Numbered from the stretch's first letter, positions 1 to 6,404 are shown. The stretch: 6,523 nt of DNA from Parvibaculum sp964560165 (GCA_964560165.1 CAZLLB010000191.1:1-6523), one strand, 5' to 3'. Notes: generated by a model from the sequence alone, not told the origin. Program-made: numbers and translations.

Positions 1-24
1 TTATTTCGACGGAGGTCGAAATAA
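1..24. repeat. Perfect 10-bp inverted repeat (hairpin) at the left edge, inside gabD
   Basis: The arm TTATTTCGAC at 1-10 is the exact reverse complement of GTCGAAATAA at 15-24, with loop GGAG at 11-14. It lies in the 3' part of gabD. Bases 1-7 are where the GabD reading leaves the conserved APFGG consensus, so the left arm may be a fold-back copy of the right arm rather than native gene sequence. The repeat may extend beyond base 1. It has no T-run, and it sits inside a coding frame that should continue for about 30 codons, so it is not a normal terminator. Confidence 0.75.
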
Positions 25-1363
25 GCCCCGCATTGACGCCAACCAGCCCCGCTTCCAGCGCCTGCGCCACGCGCCAGACACGGCCTATGTCGCGGCTGTA
101 GAAATAAGATGCAAGGCCGAATGGCGTGTCATTGGCCAGAGCAATTCCCTCCTCTTCCGTCTTGAAGCGGAAGACAGGCGCAACGGGCCCAAAAGTTTCT
201 TCCCGCGCCAATTTCATTGAAGGTTTGGCGTCGGCGATCACCGTCGGCTCATAGAAGGAATGGCCGAGCTTGCTGCGCTTGCCGCCGGTGAGAACGCGCC
301 CGCCCTGCGCCAGCGCATCGGCCACATGCTCTTCGGCTTTTTCCACGGCGGTCATGTCGATCAGCGGGCCTTGCGTCACACCGTCTTCAAAGCCGTCGCC
401 CTGCTTCATTGTCTTCACCTTGGCGGTGAGCTTTTCAACGAAGGCGTCATAAACCTTGTCCTGCACGAGAAAACGATTTGTGCAGATACAGGTCTGGCCG
501 GTATTGCGGAATTTCGATCCGATAGCCCCTTCCACCGCCGCGTCGATATCGGCATCGTCGAAAACGACGAACGGCGCGTTGCCACCGAGCTCCAGCCCCA
601 CCTTCTTCACGGTCGAGGCCGCCTGCTCCATCAGCTTCTTGCCCACTTCGGTCGAGCCGGTAAACGTCACCTTGCGCACGATCTCGCTCGCCGTCATCTC
701 GCCGCCGATTTCGCTCGCCTTGCCCGTGATGACGCTGAAGACGCCTTTGGGCACACCGGCGCGATGCGCAAGCTCCGCCAATGCAAAAGCCGAGAGCGGC
801 GTCTGCGAAGCGGGTTTCACTACCATCGTGCAACCTGCGGCAAGCGCCGGGCCTGCCTTGCGCGTAATCATGGCGGAGGGAAAGTTCCACGGCGTGATCG
901 CCGCGCACACGCCGATGGGCTGTTTCAGCACGACGATCTGCCGGTCGGCGGAAGGCGATGGAACGATGCTGCCGTAAATGCGCTTGGCTTCTTCTGCGTA
1001 AAATTCGATGAAGCCCGCCGCATAGGCGATTTCGCCTTTGGCTTCGGCCAGCGGCTTGCCCTGTTCAGCGGTCAGGATCGCGCCCAGATCGTCCTGGTTC
1101 GCCATCATCAGGTCGAACCAGCGGCGCAATATCGCCGAGCGCTCCTTTGCAGGGCGCTTTGCCCAGTCCCGGCCTGCCCGTTCCGCCGCCTTCAGCGCCT
1201 CACGCGTTTCCTTCGCGCCGAGCGAAGGCACCGTCGCAATCAACTCATCTGTCGCCGGGTCGGTAACCTTGATGCCCGTTGTATTGTCGCCGGTCCACAC
1301 GCCGTCGATGTAACACTGGGTTTTCAATAGGCTCTGATCCTTCAGGCGCTCTGTGAGTTTCAT
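1..1363 (-). CDS. gabD: NADP-dependent succinate-semialdehyde dehydrogenase GabD (3' end cut by window edge)
   Basis: It oxidises succinate semialdehyde to succinate with NAD(P)+ in the cytoplasm, the last step of GABA (and related omega-amino acid) degradation. The 454 visible codons track E. coli GabD closely from MKLTERL onward. Visible aldehyde dehydrogenase landmarks are TPWNF with N160, KPASQTP with K183 and S186, FTGST at 234-238, the general base E258 in LELGGNAPF, and the catalytic C292 in GQTCIC, with a second Cys at 294. Ser rather than Glu in the KPAS motif favours NADP+ (known for E. coli GabD). The ATG at 1363-1361 has AAAGGA seven bases upstream. About 30 residues are missing at the C-terminus. 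The last residues read LISTSVEI where the family has LISTEVAPFGG, so the extreme 3' end is suspect (see the inverted repeat). No gabT or regulator is visible. A glutarate-semialdehyde dehydrogenase role (DavD) is possible. Confidence 0.93.
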   Translation of the reverse strand, partial: MKLTERLKDQSLLKTQCYIDGVWTGDNTTGIKVTDPATDELIATVPSLGAKETREALKAAERAGRDWAKRPAKERSAILRRWFDLMMANQDDLGAILTAEQGKPLAEAKGEIAYAAGFIEFYAEEAKRIYGSIVPSPSADRQIVVLKQPIGVCAAITPWNFPSAMITRKAGPALAAGCTMVVKPASQTPLSAFALAELAHRAGVPKGVFSVITGKASEIGGEMTASEIVRKVTFTGSTEVGKKLMEQAASTVKKVGLELGGNAPFVVFDDADIDAAVEGAIGSKFRNTGQTCICTNRFLVQDKVYDAFVEKLTAKVKTMKQGDGFEDGVTQGPLIDMTAVEKAEEHVADALAQGGRVLTGGKRSKLGHSFYEPTVIADAKPSMKLAREETFGPVAPVFRFKTEEEGIALANDTPFGLASYFYSRDIGRVWRVAQALEAGLVGVNAGLISTSVEI

Positions 1364-1485
1364 GGTAATGTCCTTTGGGCAAATGATCGCCACTCCAGGG
1401 AGCGGCTTGCCTTGCGGCGACCGTGATCCTTAAGTAGCACTCACCGGGACGTTTAAAAAGACCGACAAGGACCACCCATCCTCAA
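1364..1485. promoter_or_regulatory. Divergent spacer between gabD and the DUF2817 gene
   Basis: These 122 bp must hold the promoters of two divergent genes. The gabD ribosome site AAAGGA is on the minus strand at 1371-1376. On the plus strand a weak TTGCCT (1407-1412) is followed after 18 bases by TAAGTA (1431-1436), which is a poor sigma70 match. The only site-like ribosome sequence for the rightward gene is AAGGA at 1467-1471, an unusually long 14 bases before its ATG. No clear operator palindrome is seen apart from CTTAAG. Confidence 0.3.
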
Positions 1486-2631
1486 ATGGATACTGGAAAA
1501 TTCTTCTCCGCGACCTATGCCGAAGCCCGTTCGCGCTTTCTTGAAGCAGCGGGCGAGGCCGGTGCCCGGCTCCAGACCTATGAAAACCCCGTCGCGCGCG
1601 GCCCCGGCGGCATGAGCCTTCACCTCGATACGGCATGGTTCGGCCCCGCCGACGCCTCGACCGTGCTGCTCAATACATGCGGCACGCATGGCGCGGAAGG
1701 TTATGCGGGTTCGGCCGCGCAGCTTGCCTGGATGTCCACTTGCGGGCCGCTCGATCTGCCGCCCGACACAGCGGCGCTGTTTGTTCACGCGGTCAACCCA
1801 TTCGGCTTTGCCTGGGGTCTGCGCGGCACCGAAAACAACGTCGATATCAATCGCAATTTTCTCGATCACGATGCGGACCATCCCGACAACGCGCTTTACG
1901 AGGAACTCCATAGTTTCCTCTGCCCCAAATCGCTGGACGACGCCGCGCTCCATAAAATGCTCGCATCCGGCGCGCGCTTCGTCGAGCGTCACGGGCAATG
2001 GGCGCTCGAAGATGCGATGAGCCGCGGCCAATACACCCATCCCGACGGCTATCACTATGGCGGCCTCGTACCGGAATGGTCGAACAGCATCATGAGCCAT
2101 ATCGTCACGAGCGAGCTTTCGCGCGCGCACCGCGTCGGCTTCATCGATTGGCATTCGGGTCCAGCGGGCGACGGCGAACTTATTCACCTGTGTTTTTCAA
2201 AGCCCGACAGCGCCGAGTTCGCGCGCGCCGCGCATTGGTGGGGCCGCGACGCTCTCGATCCCGCCGTCGTCAATTCGATGTGGGGTTCCAAACGCCCTAC
2301 CCGGCGCGGCATTATGTTCTGGGGTCTTGAAGCGCAACTAGCGCCCCAAGCGCGTTTTGCAGGCGCGGTCATCGAGTTCCGCTCAGCCCAGCACAAACCG
2401 AGCCCCGCAAAAGCCATCCGCGCCTCACTGCTCGAACGCTGGCTGCGTTTTGAAAGCGGTTTCGATGCGCCCGAAGCTCAGCAGTATTTCGCCGAGATCC
2501 GCGAAGACTACGCGCCGAACCGCAAATCCTGGCACGACAATGTAATCCGCAACGCGCTCGAATGTTATCGCACCACCATCGGCGGTCTGGGCGAATGGAG
2601 CCGCGAGAGCGGCGCGCGGGCGGCGGATTAA
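1486..2631 (+). CDS. DUF2817 / M14-like zinc metallopeptidase family protein
   Basis: This 381-residue cytoplasmic protein has no signal peptide or membrane segment. The N-terminus (FFSATYAEARSRFLEAA) and the block TCGTHGAEGYAGSAAQ are the DUF2817 signature, a family related to M14 carboxypeptidases and the succinylglutamate desuccinylase/aspartoacylase group. By analogy with M14, the zinc ligands would be H68 and E71 (HGAE) and H223 (IDWHSG). N122/R123/N124 in VDINRNF would bind substrate, and E297 in AVIEFRS would be the general base. All are present, so an active hydrolase is likely, but its substrate (peptide or N-acyl amino acid) is unknown. The start is the first ATG in a frame with no better alternative, though its Shine-Dalgarno site is weak and distant. 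It diverges from gabD and converges on a GNAT gene, with a 4-bp stop overlap. Confidence 0.88.
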   Translation: MDTGKFFSATYAEARSRFLEAAGEAGARLQTYENPVARGPGGMSLHLDTAWFGPADASTVLLNTCGTHGAEGYAGSAAQLAWMSTCGPLDLPPDTAALFVHAVNPFGFAWGLRGTENNVDINRNFLDHDADHPDNALYEELHSFLCPKSLDDAALHKMLASGARFVERHGQWALEDAMSRGQYTHPDGYHYGGLVPEWSNSIMSHIVTSELSRAHRVGFIDWHSGPAGDGELIHLCFSKPDSAEFARAAHWWGRDALDPAVVNSMWGSKRPTRRGIMFWGLEAQLAPQARFAGAVIEFRSAQHKPSPAKAIRASLLERWLRFESGFDAPEAQQYFAEIREDYAPNRKSWHDNVIRNALECYRTTIGGLGEWSRESGARAAD

Positions 2632-2637
2632 TCCGCC
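2622..2637. repeat. 16-bp perfect palindrome spanning two convergent stop codons
   Basis: GGCGGATTAATCCGCC is its own reverse complement. It contains the TAA of the DUF2817 gene (2629-2631) and the TAA of the opposing GNAT gene (2630-2628 on the minus strand), so both genes end GCG GAT TAA. As RNA it could fold into a six-pair GC-rich stem with a UUAA loop on either strand. There is no U-run after it in either direction, so it is at best a non-canonical bidirectional terminator or 3'-end stabiliser. Confidence 0.5.
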
Positions 2638-3122
2638 AGCGCAAAATCGTAGCGAACTTCCATGATGCGCGGCCAGCGCGGAAAACCCACCGGGCGGCGC
2701 GCGGTGAGGCGTCCGCCTGCGCGCTCATAGAAATGCCTGGCGGCACTGTTTTCTTCCAGCACCCAGAGATGCGCGCTGGCATGGCCGAGGCAAGCAATCT
2801 CGTCGAAACAATGCAAAAGCAGTTCGCGGCCCACGCCATTGCGGTGATCGGCCTTGCGCACATAAAGCGTCGTCACCTCCGCGCCCCGCGCATGGCCGAA
2901 GCCGACGGGTGCGCCCGATTGTTCGGCGATCCAGGCGATGCCGTGGCGCAATCCGTGCGCCCATTCCATCGTCGACCGGTTGACGTTCAATTCATCGAGA
3001 ATGGGTTGGGGCAAAATGCCTGCATAGGCTTCGCGCCAGCACGCAACCTTCAGACCCGCGATCAGCCTTTCGTCCTGATCGGGCCATGCCATGCGCAACT
3101 GGTAGCGAGTGAGCACGCTCAT
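2628..3122 (-). CDS. GNAT family N-acetyltransferase
   Basis: This 164-residue protein is predicted to transfer an acetyl group from acetyl-CoA to an amine; the substrate is unknown. The GNAT fold is visible. Residues 22-38 (AGLKVACWREAYAGILP) form the alpha1-alpha2 region typical of the family. TTLYVRKADHRNGVGRELL at 84-102 is motif A, with the CoA pyrophosphate loop R94-NGVG-R99. VLEENSAARHFYERAGG at 121-137 is motif B with the conserved Asn and Tyr. The frame stays open upstream to 3377, but that extension would run through the start of the opposite GNAT gene and adds no GNAT-like sequence. The ATG at 3122 places the first beta strand (YQLRMAWPD) correctly. Its ribosome site is weak (GGA about 13 bases upstream). 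Length is normal for the family. Confidence 0.87.
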   Translation of the reverse strand: MSVLTRYQLRMAWPDQDERLIAGLKVACWREAYAGILPQPILDELNVNRSTMEWAHGLRHGIAWIAEQSGAPVGFGHARGAEVTTLYVRKADHRNGVGRELLLHCFDEIACLGHASAHLWVLEENSAARHFYERAGGRLTARRPVGFPRWPRIMEVRYDFALAD

Positions 3123-3264
3123 TGGCAAATTATGTCCGAAAAATAGGCCACAAGCGACAGCGCCGATGATCCCTGTGCAAAATCTGGTCCCCGCCTTATT
3201 CAAAAATGGTTCTTTTGCATAAAGCGGCGCACGGTTAGAAAAACGCTCCTTTCCGGAGGCCGCC
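3123..3264. promoter_or_regulatory. Divergent spacer between two GNAT genes
   Basis: This 142-bp stretch is AT-richer than its surroundings and must serve both genes. It carries a strong rightward Shine-Dalgarno site, GGAGG at 3255-3259, five bases before the ATG at 3265. No convincing sigma70 pair is present. Rightward TTATTC (3196-3201) with CATAAA (3218-3223) at 16 bases is weak. No operator-like repeat of useful length was seen. Confidence 0.3.
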
Positions 3265-3891
3265 ATGTCATCACCTGAGATCCGCGCCGTGCCGTTGCAA
3301 GCCGCCGGTGTCGCCCTCGAGCCGCTGAGCGAAGAGCATCGCGCGGGGCTCACGCAAGCGGGAAACGATCCCGCCATCTGGCGCTACCTGCCCTATAACG
3401 CCGCATCCGGCGCGCCAGACGGTCTCGACCGCTGGTTCGATATGTCACTGGAGCACGCGCGGACGCATAAGGAAGCGATCTGGGCGGTTCGCGGGCGCGA
3501 CGGCGCCATCGTCGGCTCCACGCGCTATCTCAATATCGCGGCGTCAGACCTTCGCCTCGAAATCGGCGGCACATGGTATGCTCCTTCCGTCTGGGCGGGC
3601 GTGATCAATCCCGCCTGCAAGTTCATGCTGCTCGGCCACGGCTTCGAAACGCTGGGCCTCAACCGTATCGAACTCAAGACCGATGCCCGCAACGCGCGCT
3701 CGCAAGCCGCCATCGCCCGGCTCGGCGCAACGCGCGAAGGCACCTTCCGCCGCCACATGGTGCTGCCGGACGGTCATATTCGCGACACGGTGTATTTTTC
3801 GATCATCCGCGAAGAATGGCCGCAGGTGAAGGCAAACCTGCAAGCGAGGCTTGCCACCTTCGGCGCACCATGCGAGACAACCTCCGTCTGA
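3265..3891 (+). CDS. RimJ/RimL-type GNAT N-acetyltransferase
   Basis: This 208-residue acetyl-CoA-dependent acetyltransferase belongs to the RimJ/RimL branch (Acetyltransf_3-like), whose characterised members acetylate protein N-termini or small amines. The sequence shows the branch layout. VALEPLSEEHRAGL at 16-29 starts the fold, and LEIGGTWYAPSVWAGVINPACK at 98-119 is the beta4/CoA-binding region. HGFETLGLNRIELKTDARNARSQAAIARLGATREGTFRRHM at 125-165 is the highly conserved C-terminal half, with N133, N143 and S146. VLPDGHIRDTVYFSIIREEWP closes the domain. The CoA loop reads SVWAGVINP instead of the usual Q/R-x-x-G-x-G/A form, which is common in this branch. The start is set by GGAGG five bases upstream. 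It lies 16 bp before gph on the same strand, so co-transcription is likely. The natural substrate cannot be deduced. Confidence 0.9.
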   Translation: MSSPEIRAVPLQAAGVALEPLSEEHRAGLTQAGNDPAIWRYLPYNAASGAPDGLDRWFDMSLEHARTHKEAIWAVRGRDGAIVGSTRYLNIAASDLRLEIGGTWYAPSVWAGVINPACKFMLLGHGFETLGLNRIELKTDARNARSQAAIARLGATREGTFRRHMVLPDGHIRDTVYFSIIREEWPQVKANLQARLATFGAPCETTSV

Positions 3892-3898
3892 CTTTGGC

Positions 3899-3902
3899 GA
3901 GG
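3899..3902 (+). promoter_or_regulatory. Ribosome binding site that fixes the gph start
   Basis: GAGG lies five bases before the ATG at 3908, in the 16-bp gap after the GNAT stop codon. It supports 3908 over the in-frame ATG at 3851, which lies inside the preceding gene, has no such site, and would add 19 residues before the HAD motif. Confidence 0.6.
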
Positions 3903-3907
3903 TTGAT

Positions 3908-4597
3908 ATGACACGCGCAACGATCCTCTTCGATCTCGACGGCACATTGGCCGACACGGCGGGCGATCTTTGCGCAACGACCAACGCAATTCTCGCCGCG
4001 CATGGGCGGCGGCACATTCCGCAAGCGCGCATACGCCACCTCGTCGGCGGCGGCGCGCGTCTGCTGCTGGAGCGTGGTTTTGCTGAAACCGGAGAGCCCG
4101 CGAGCGAGGCGCTTCTCGATCAGACACTGAACGAATTCATCGTCCATTACGGCGCCCACATCGCCGACCACACAAAGCTATGGCCGGGCATCGAGGCGCT
4201 ACTGACGCGGCTGACGGATGCCGGTGTCGGCCTCGCCGTCTGCACCAACAAGGTGGAGAACCTCTCGCACCAGCTTCTGGCGCAGTTGGACATCGACAAG
4301 TTTTTCCCCGTTGTCATCGGCGGCGACACTTTGCCCGTCAAGAAGCCCGATCCCGAGCATCTTTTCGAGGCAATTCGTCGGCTTGGTGGCGACCCCGCCG
4401 CATCCATCATGGTCGGCGACAGCGAAGCCGATATCGACGCGGCCAAAAACGCGCGCGTACCTTCGATCTGTGTCAGCTTCGGCTATACGCAAATTCCCGT
4501 GCCGCAGCTCGGCGCGGATGTCGTTATCGACCATTTCGATGAATTTCCCGCCGCGCTGGCAAAGCTCCTCCCCGCGCAGTTCGGCGACTGGCGCTAG
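3908..4597 (+). CDS. gph: Phosphoglycolate phosphatase-like HAD-IA hydrolase
   Basis: This 229-residue cytoplasmic phosphatase is predicted to hydrolyse 2-phosphoglycolate to glycolate, salvaging a by-product of DNA 3'-end repair or RuBisCO oxygenation. All four HAD motifs are present: FDLDGT with nucleophile D9 and acid/base D11; T113-N114 in VCTNK (motif II); K146 in PVKKPDPE (motif III); and GDSEAD at 170-175 with the Mg-binding D171 and D175 (motif IV). The helical C1 cap at about residues 15-90 and the sequence SFGYTQIPVPQLGADVVID near the end are typical of Gph proteins. Length matches the family. The start at 3908 places the motif I strand at residues 4-8, as usual. It follows a GNAT gene by 16 bp. 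Its TAG overlaps the TAG of the opposing DUF3047 gene through CTAG. A related HAD specificity, such as another sugar phosphate, is possible. Confidence 0.88.
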   Translation: MTRATILFDLDGTLADTAGDLCATTNAILAAHGRRHIPQARIRHLVGGGARLLLERGFAETGEPASEALLDQTLNEFIVHYGAHIADHTKLWPGIEALLTRLTDAGVGLAVCTNKVENLSHQLLAQLDIDKFFPVVIGGDTLPVKKPDPEHLFEAIRRLGGDPAASIMVGDSEADIDAAKNARVPSICVSFGYTQIPVPQLGADVVIDHFDEFPAALAKLLPAQFGDWR

Positions 4598-5766
4598 ACG
4601 ATCTTCAGCACCCGCTCTCCGTCCACCAATTCAATATCGGCATAGTCGCATATGCCCTCGCCACGCTGGAAAACGCTGACGGCGATCAGCCAGACGCGAA
4701 CAATGCGCGCGGGCGGCGCGCCAATCGCCTTCGCGTAATCCGCCTTCACGGGGCGATCCTCCGCCAGCCAGCGGCCGAGTTGCGCAGGGTCGGAGCGCAG
4801 CACCCAATGCGTTTCCACCTGATCCCAGAACGGCAGCGGACAGCGGAATATCGTGCCTTCGGCAAGCGATCCCGACCACATGTAGGTCAGGTCCTGCCCA
4901 TTATCGAATTCGACGGCAATGGACAGATAATCATGCGTAGGCTGAATATCTTCCGGCAGGTCGCAAGGCAGTTTATCAACCTTCCATCGCCATTGCAGGC
5001 GTGTGGTTTCGGTCAGTTCAAAGTCCGCCGGAAATTGCAGGATGCCGACATCCTGATGCGTCCGGCAATGAATATGCCGCCCTTGCGCGCTCTCGACGTC
5101 TCGATAAATCTCGCCATGCCCGAGCCGCCAGAGATATTTCCACCCCTCCGGCACCGCCACCGGCGCTCGCGCCTGTTCGAGCGCGCGCGCCACAAGGCCC
5201 GCGTGATCACCTTCGCTCGCCATCGCCTCAAGCCCCGACACCGCATCGCTCTTCCAGACGATGACGCAGACGTTCAGGACACCGCTGATGCCGACACGCG
5301 GAAAAGCCGGATCGAAGCGCCCCTGCTCGTCGGCCCATTCGCCGGGCGGCTTGGCGACCACATGCAGCGGCCCGCCTTCGCTCGCGCGGAAGGACGCCAC
5401 ATCGCCCGGCGTCTTGAACATCGCGCCACTCTCGCCCGCGCGCGTCCATAGGCCGATGCGCGGCCCGAAGCGCAGGTCGAGCGCCTTCGACGCCCATAGC
5501 GTGCCCGCCGCGATCACTGTCACCTCGTCGCCCGGCGCGACGTCGATGCCCGTATCAACCCAGCCCGCCTCATCGGCCCCAAGCGTCATAATCTTCGCTC
5601 GCGCGATTTTCGCCTTCACCTCGTGGGCGGCGAGCAGCGCGGTCAAATTGCTATCGAAAGGGGGCCCTCCCGCATCATCCTCCGCCTTGCCCGTTAGCGC
5701 CCTGAGCGCGCTTCGCCCCGCCAGCCGCGCCAATGTCGTCGCAAGCCCCAAGCCACTCTGTGCCAT
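4594..5766 (-). CDS. DUF3047 domain protein with N-terminal lectin-like beta domain
   Basis: This 390-residue protein is of unknown function. The C-terminal part, about residues 205-385, matches the DUF3047 pattern: RLQWRWKVDKLP, then THDYLSIAVEFDNGQDLTYMWS, a Trp/Glu-rich W-x-E-D segment with VKADYAKAIG, and ending CDYADIELV. Residues about 60-172 form a separate beta-rich unit that starts WVDTGIDVAPGDEVTVIAAGTLW, contains GPRIGLWTR and FPRVGIS, and ends VLNVCVIVWKS. This resembles the galactose-binding PA-IL-type fold (recognition by pattern only). DUF3047 proteins I know of are usually shorter, often exported, and lack this unit. The N-terminus (residues 1-25) is Arg-containing and moderately hydrophobic, not a clear signal peptide. 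The start ATG has AGGGG six bases upstream (5773-5777). The stop overlaps gph by four bases. A carbohydrate- or envelope-related role is only inference. Confidence 0.75.
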   Translation of the reverse strand: MAQSGLGLATTLARLAGRSALRALTGKAEDDAGGPPFDSNLTALLAAHEVKAKIARAKIMTLGADEAGWVDTGIDVAPGDEVTVIAAGTLWASKALDLRFGPRIGLWTRAGESGAMFKTPGDVASFRASEGGPLHVVAKPPGEWADEQGRFDPAFPRVGISGVLNVCVIVWKSDAVSGLEAMASEGDHAGLVARALEQARAPVAVPEGWKYLWRLGHGEIYRDVESAQGRHIHCRTHQDVGILQFPADFELTETTRLQWRWKVDKLPCDLPEDIQPTHDYLSIAVEFDNGQDLTYMWSGSLAEGTIFRCPLPFWDQVETHWVLRSDPAQLGRWLAEDRPVKADYAKAIGAPPARIVRVWLIAVSVFQRGEGICDYADIELVDGERVLKIV

Positions 5767-5870
5767 GCTCTGCCCCTACCGTTCTGATCCATGCACCAAC
5801 ATAGCGCGAGCCGCAGGCCCGTTGCCATGATGCTTTGGGCGCTGGCCGCGCCTCCCTCCGCCTTGATACG
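5767..5870. other. Spacer between two leftward genes
   Basis: This 104-bp gap separates the flavoprotein remnant from the DUF3047 gene downstream of it on the minus strand. It holds the AGGGG ribosome site of the latter. A purine-rich GGCGGAGGGAGG run is also present on the minus strand, but it is more than 20 bases from the nearest ATG. No U-tract terminator or clear promoter is seen, so read-through co-transcription of the two genes is possible. Confidence 0.3.
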
Positions 5871-6314
5871 TTACGACGGCTGAAGCGCCATGCGGCTCAT
5901 CAGATCATCCGCTGCGGTCAGCCCCGACCAATGTGACTGGCCGACCGTGCTGTTCGTCAGATAGTCGCCGCAGAAAGCGACATGCGGCAGCGGCCCGAGA
6001 TCGCGGAAAGCCTTGATGCTCGAAATATAGCCCTTGGGCCTTTTGCAGATCGCTTCAGGATGCCTTGAAATAAAACTGTCGAGCACCGTCGTCCCGGCAA
6101 GCTCCGGCAAAACATCGACCACGTCGCTCCATGTCTCCGCGCCCAGATAGGCGAGCGCGCCGGTCACGGCCCAGACCCCGTTCCAGAGCACCGAACGGCA
6201 GCGACCGCCCGGCTCGCTTTCCTTTTCCAGCAGCACGACCTCGTGCCCTGCCTCGCGCAGCCGGAAAGCCGCCCCCAGCCCCGCTATTCCGCCACCCACC
6301 ACAATTGCGCGCAT
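5871..6314 (-). pseudogene. Internally deleted FAD-dependent amine-oxidase/protoporphyrinogen-oxidase-like protein
   Basis: The 147-residue open frame contains both ends of a flavin amine oxidase family protein, which normally has 400-500 residues. The N-terminus has the FAD dinucleotide motif GGGIAGLGAAFRLREAGHEVVLLEKESEPGGRCRS (residues 7-41; Rossmann glycines, E30, GGR). The C-terminus has the second FAD motif, PHVAFCGDYLTNSTVGQSHWSGLTAAD (110-136; GD and the helix SGLTAAD). The substrate-binding and central FAD-domain segments that should separate them are missing, and the join, around residues 57-78, is in frame. The start looks intact, with GGAGG (6321-6325) six bases before the ATG, and no stop or frameshift is seen. 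It may be a recent in-frame deletion (pseudogene), an expressed mini-flavoprotein, or an assembly collapse. Catalysis in the usual sense is unlikely. It precedes the DUF3047 gene on the same strand. Confidence 0.7.
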
Positions 6315-6320
6315 GACGCC

Positions 6321-6325
6321 CCTCC
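6321..6325 (-). promoter_or_regulatory. Ribosome binding site of the flavoprotein remnant
   Basis: On the minus strand GGAGG lies six bases before the ATG at 6314-6312. It shows that translation initiation signals of the shortened gene are intact, which matters for judging whether the product is made. Confidence 0.6.
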
Positions 6326-6404
6326 CCGCCCCAGCGCCAAAGCCTAGATTTGGTGAGGAGCGCGCGATATAGCCCTCTCAGGCCATGGGGAACCCCGTCG
6401 CCGC

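Noticed and set aside
260..1330. 356-codon plus-strand open frame opposite gabD
   Set aside because: It is a GC-rich antisense shadow. The minus strand encodes an unmistakable GabD with all catalytic motifs, and the plus frame shows no recognisable domain.
1453..2187. 244-codon minus-strand open frame opposite the DUF2817 gene
   Set aside because: It is antisense to a well-matched DUF2817 protein, has no family-like sequence, and no ribosome site was evident.
3123..3377. 85-residue N-terminal extension of the leftward GNAT protein
   Set aside because: It would overlap the 5' end of the divergent GNAT gene and its Shine-Dalgarno site, and adds nothing resembling a GNAT or a signal peptide. 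The start at 3122 gives a normal-length domain.
3851..3907. Earlier in-frame ATG for gph
   Set aside because: It lies inside the preceding GNAT gene and lacks a ribosome site. GAGG before 3908 and the usual position of HAD motif I favour the later start.
4780..5451. 223-codon plus-strand open frame opposite the DUF3047 gene
   Set aside because: Arg/His/Pro-rich composition typical of antisense reading in GC-rich DNA. The opposite strand has the domain patterns.
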